From the NCBI GenBank assembly GCA_027069385.1, contig JALXER010000226.1:1-5302 (forward strand): DNA of 5,302 nt, in the 5' to 3' direction. Position 1 is the first letter of the stretch. Each line of letters opens with the position of its first letter. This stretch comes from Paracoccaceae bacterium (GTDB lineage Bacteria; Pseudomonadota; Alphaproteobacteria; Rhodobacterales; Rhodobacteraceae). A model generated the notes under the pieces. It had not been told where the DNA came from. It saw only the letters and a program-made list of their open reading frames with translations, and did no database searches. This document shows positions 4,162 to 5,302 of the stretch, piece after piece. A program made the position numbers and the translations under genes.

Positions 4162-5302
4162 ATGGTTGCACCGGCTGCAAATATGAAGATTAATGGCGAG
4201 CGCCTGTGGGACTCGCTGATGGAAATGGCCAAGATCGGGCCGGGCGTGGCGGGGGGCAATAACCGCCAGACCCTGACCGATGCCGATGGCGAGGGTCGCG
4301 CGCTGTTCCAGAAATGGTGCGAAGAGGCGGGGATGACCGTGGCGGTGGACAGCATGGGCAACATGTTTGCACGCCGCGAGGGCACCGACCCGGAGGCGCT
4401 GCCGGTTTATGCGGGCAGCCACCTTGATACCCAGCCCACCGGCGGCAAGTATGACGGGGTTTTGGGCGTGCTTTCGGGGCTGGAGCTGGTGCGCAGCCTG
4501 AACGATATGAACGTCAAAACCAAGCACCCGATTGTGGTGACCAACTGGACCAATGAAGAGGGCACCCGCTTTGCCCCCGCCATGCTGGCCAGCGGCGTGT
4601 TCGCCGGTGTGCTGGAGGAGGACTGGGCCAAGGACCGCGTGGATGCCGAAGGCAAGCGCTTTGGCGACGAACTGAAACGCATCGGCTGGGAGGGCGATGA
4701 GCCTGTCGGCCAGCGCAAGATGCACGCGATGTTCGAATACCACATCGAGCAGGGGCCGATACTGGAGGCCGAGGACAAGCTGATCGGGGTAGTCACCCAC
4801 GGGCAGGGCCTGCGCTGGGTGGAATGCACGGTGACGGGCAAGGGCCAGCATACCGGATCAACGCCGATGTATATGCGACGCAATGCGGGGCGGGGATTGG
4901 CGCAGATCACCGAACTGGTGCATGAAATCGCCATGCAGCACCAACCCAATGCGGTGGGGGCGATCGGGCATATCGACGTCTACCCGAACAGCCGCAATAT
5001 CATCCCTGAAAAGGTGGTGTTCACGGTGGATTTCCGCAGCCATTTCCTCGACATTATGCAGGGCATGGTGGATGAAATGCTGGAGAAAGCGCCGGGGATT
5101 TGCAAGGAACTGGGGCTGGAATTCTCGGCCGAGGTCGTCGGGCAGTTTGACCCGCCCGCCTTTGACGAAAGCTGCGTGAGCGCGGTGCGCGATGCGGCCG
5201 AGCGCTTGGGCTATAGCCATATGGATATCGTTTCAGGCGCGGGGCATGATGCCTGCTGGATCAATCAGGTTGCGCCGACCGCAATGATCATGTGCCCCTG
5301 TG
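4162..5302 (+). CDS. Zn-dependent N-carbamoyl amidase (beta-ureidopropionase type, M20 family), 3' end cut by the window
   Basis: The first 380 residues of a hydantoinase/carbamoylase-family amidase are present; such proteins have about 410-420 residues, so roughly 35 are missing. The likely reaction is hydrolysis of N-carbamoyl-beta-alanine to beta-alanine, CO2 and ammonia. Metal-site residues follow the family spacing: His87 in GSHLDT, Asp98 in GGKYDGV, Glu133 in TNEEGTRF with Glu132 as probable catalytic base, and His194 in EYHIEQGP. The remaining metal-binding histidine of the family should lie just past the window end. The dimerisation domain, about 216-325, carries His230 in GQHTGSTP, Asn280 in NSRNIIPE and Arg292 in DFRS. 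These correspond to residues that contact substrate across the dimer in yeast beta-alanine synthase. A late SGAGHDA block is at 358-364. The ATG at 4162 has a good ribosome binding site; an internal ATG at 4183 is less likely. N-carbamoyl-L-amino acid hydrolase or allantoate amidohydrolase are alternatives; the aminotransferase neighbour favours beta-ureidopropionase. Confidence 0.9.
   Translation, partial: MVAPAANMKINGERLWDSLMEMAKIGPGVAGGNNRQTLTDADGEGRALFQKWCEEAGMTVAVDSMGNMFARREGTDPEALPVYAGSHLDTQPTGGKYDGVLGVLSGLELVRSLNDMNVKTKHPIVVTNWTNEEGTRFAPAMLASGVFAGVLEEDWAKDRVDAEGKRFGDELKRIGWEGDEPVGQRKMHAMFEYHIEQGPILEAEDKLIGVVTHGQGLRWVECTVTGKGQHTGSTPMYMRRNAGRGLAQITELVHEIAMQHQPNAVGAIGHIDVYPNSRNIIPEKVVFTVDFRSHFLDIMQGMVDEMLEKAPGICKELGLEFSAEVVGQFDPPAFDESCVSAVRDAAERLGYSHMDIVSGAGHDACWINQVAPTAMIMCPC

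Noticed and set aside
2986..4851. 621-residue open frame on the minus strand
   Set aside because: It lies antisense across both well-supported catabolic genes. Its translation is rich in His, Arg and Gln without any family signature, as expected from the complement of GC-biased codons.

Overview
This window looks like part of a pyrimidine-catabolism locus from a moderately GC-rich alphaproteobacterium. The most likely group is Rhodobacteraceae (Roseobacter clade), judged from protein style, codon use and intergenic repeats, not from any database search. No mobile-element protein, RNA gene or CRISPR array is visible.

Layout: positions 1-180 are non-coding, GC-rich and full of short palindromes. 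A DMT/EamA-type membrane transporter (181-1056, +) follows. It converges on a RutR-like TetR regulator (1069-1728, -), with only 12 bp between their stop codons and an inverted repeat spanning both ends. A gap of about 390 bp (1729-2114) follows, mostly filled by a 262-bp composite palindromic repeat (1831-2092). A second RutR-type TetR regulator (2115-2738, -) comes next. It is divergent from a class III omega-amino-acid aminotransferase (2839-4149, +), which is followed after 12 bp by a Zn-dependent N-carbamoyl amidase of the M20 family (4162 to beyond the window, +).

How the genes fit together: the amidase probably converts N-carbamoyl-beta-alanine to beta-alanine, CO2 and ammonia. The aminotransferase would then move the beta-alanine amino group to pyruvate, giving malonate semialdehyde. 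These are the last steps of reductive uracil degradation. The 100-bp divergent intergenic region holds two 16-bp palindromes that match the published E. coli RutR operator consensus (TTGACCANNTGGTCAA) at 12/14 and 13/14 positions. Each overlaps the -35 element of one of two opposed candidate promoters. This is direct sequence support for pyrimidine-responsive control by one or both regulators.

The most unusual non-coding feature is the composite repeat. Arms of about 53 nt match across a 51-nt centre, but the left arm is split by a 105-nt segment that is itself an almost perfect long hairpin. The simplest reading is one palindromic element inserted into another. A further copy of part of the repeat appears to encode the C-terminal tail of the first TetR regulator.
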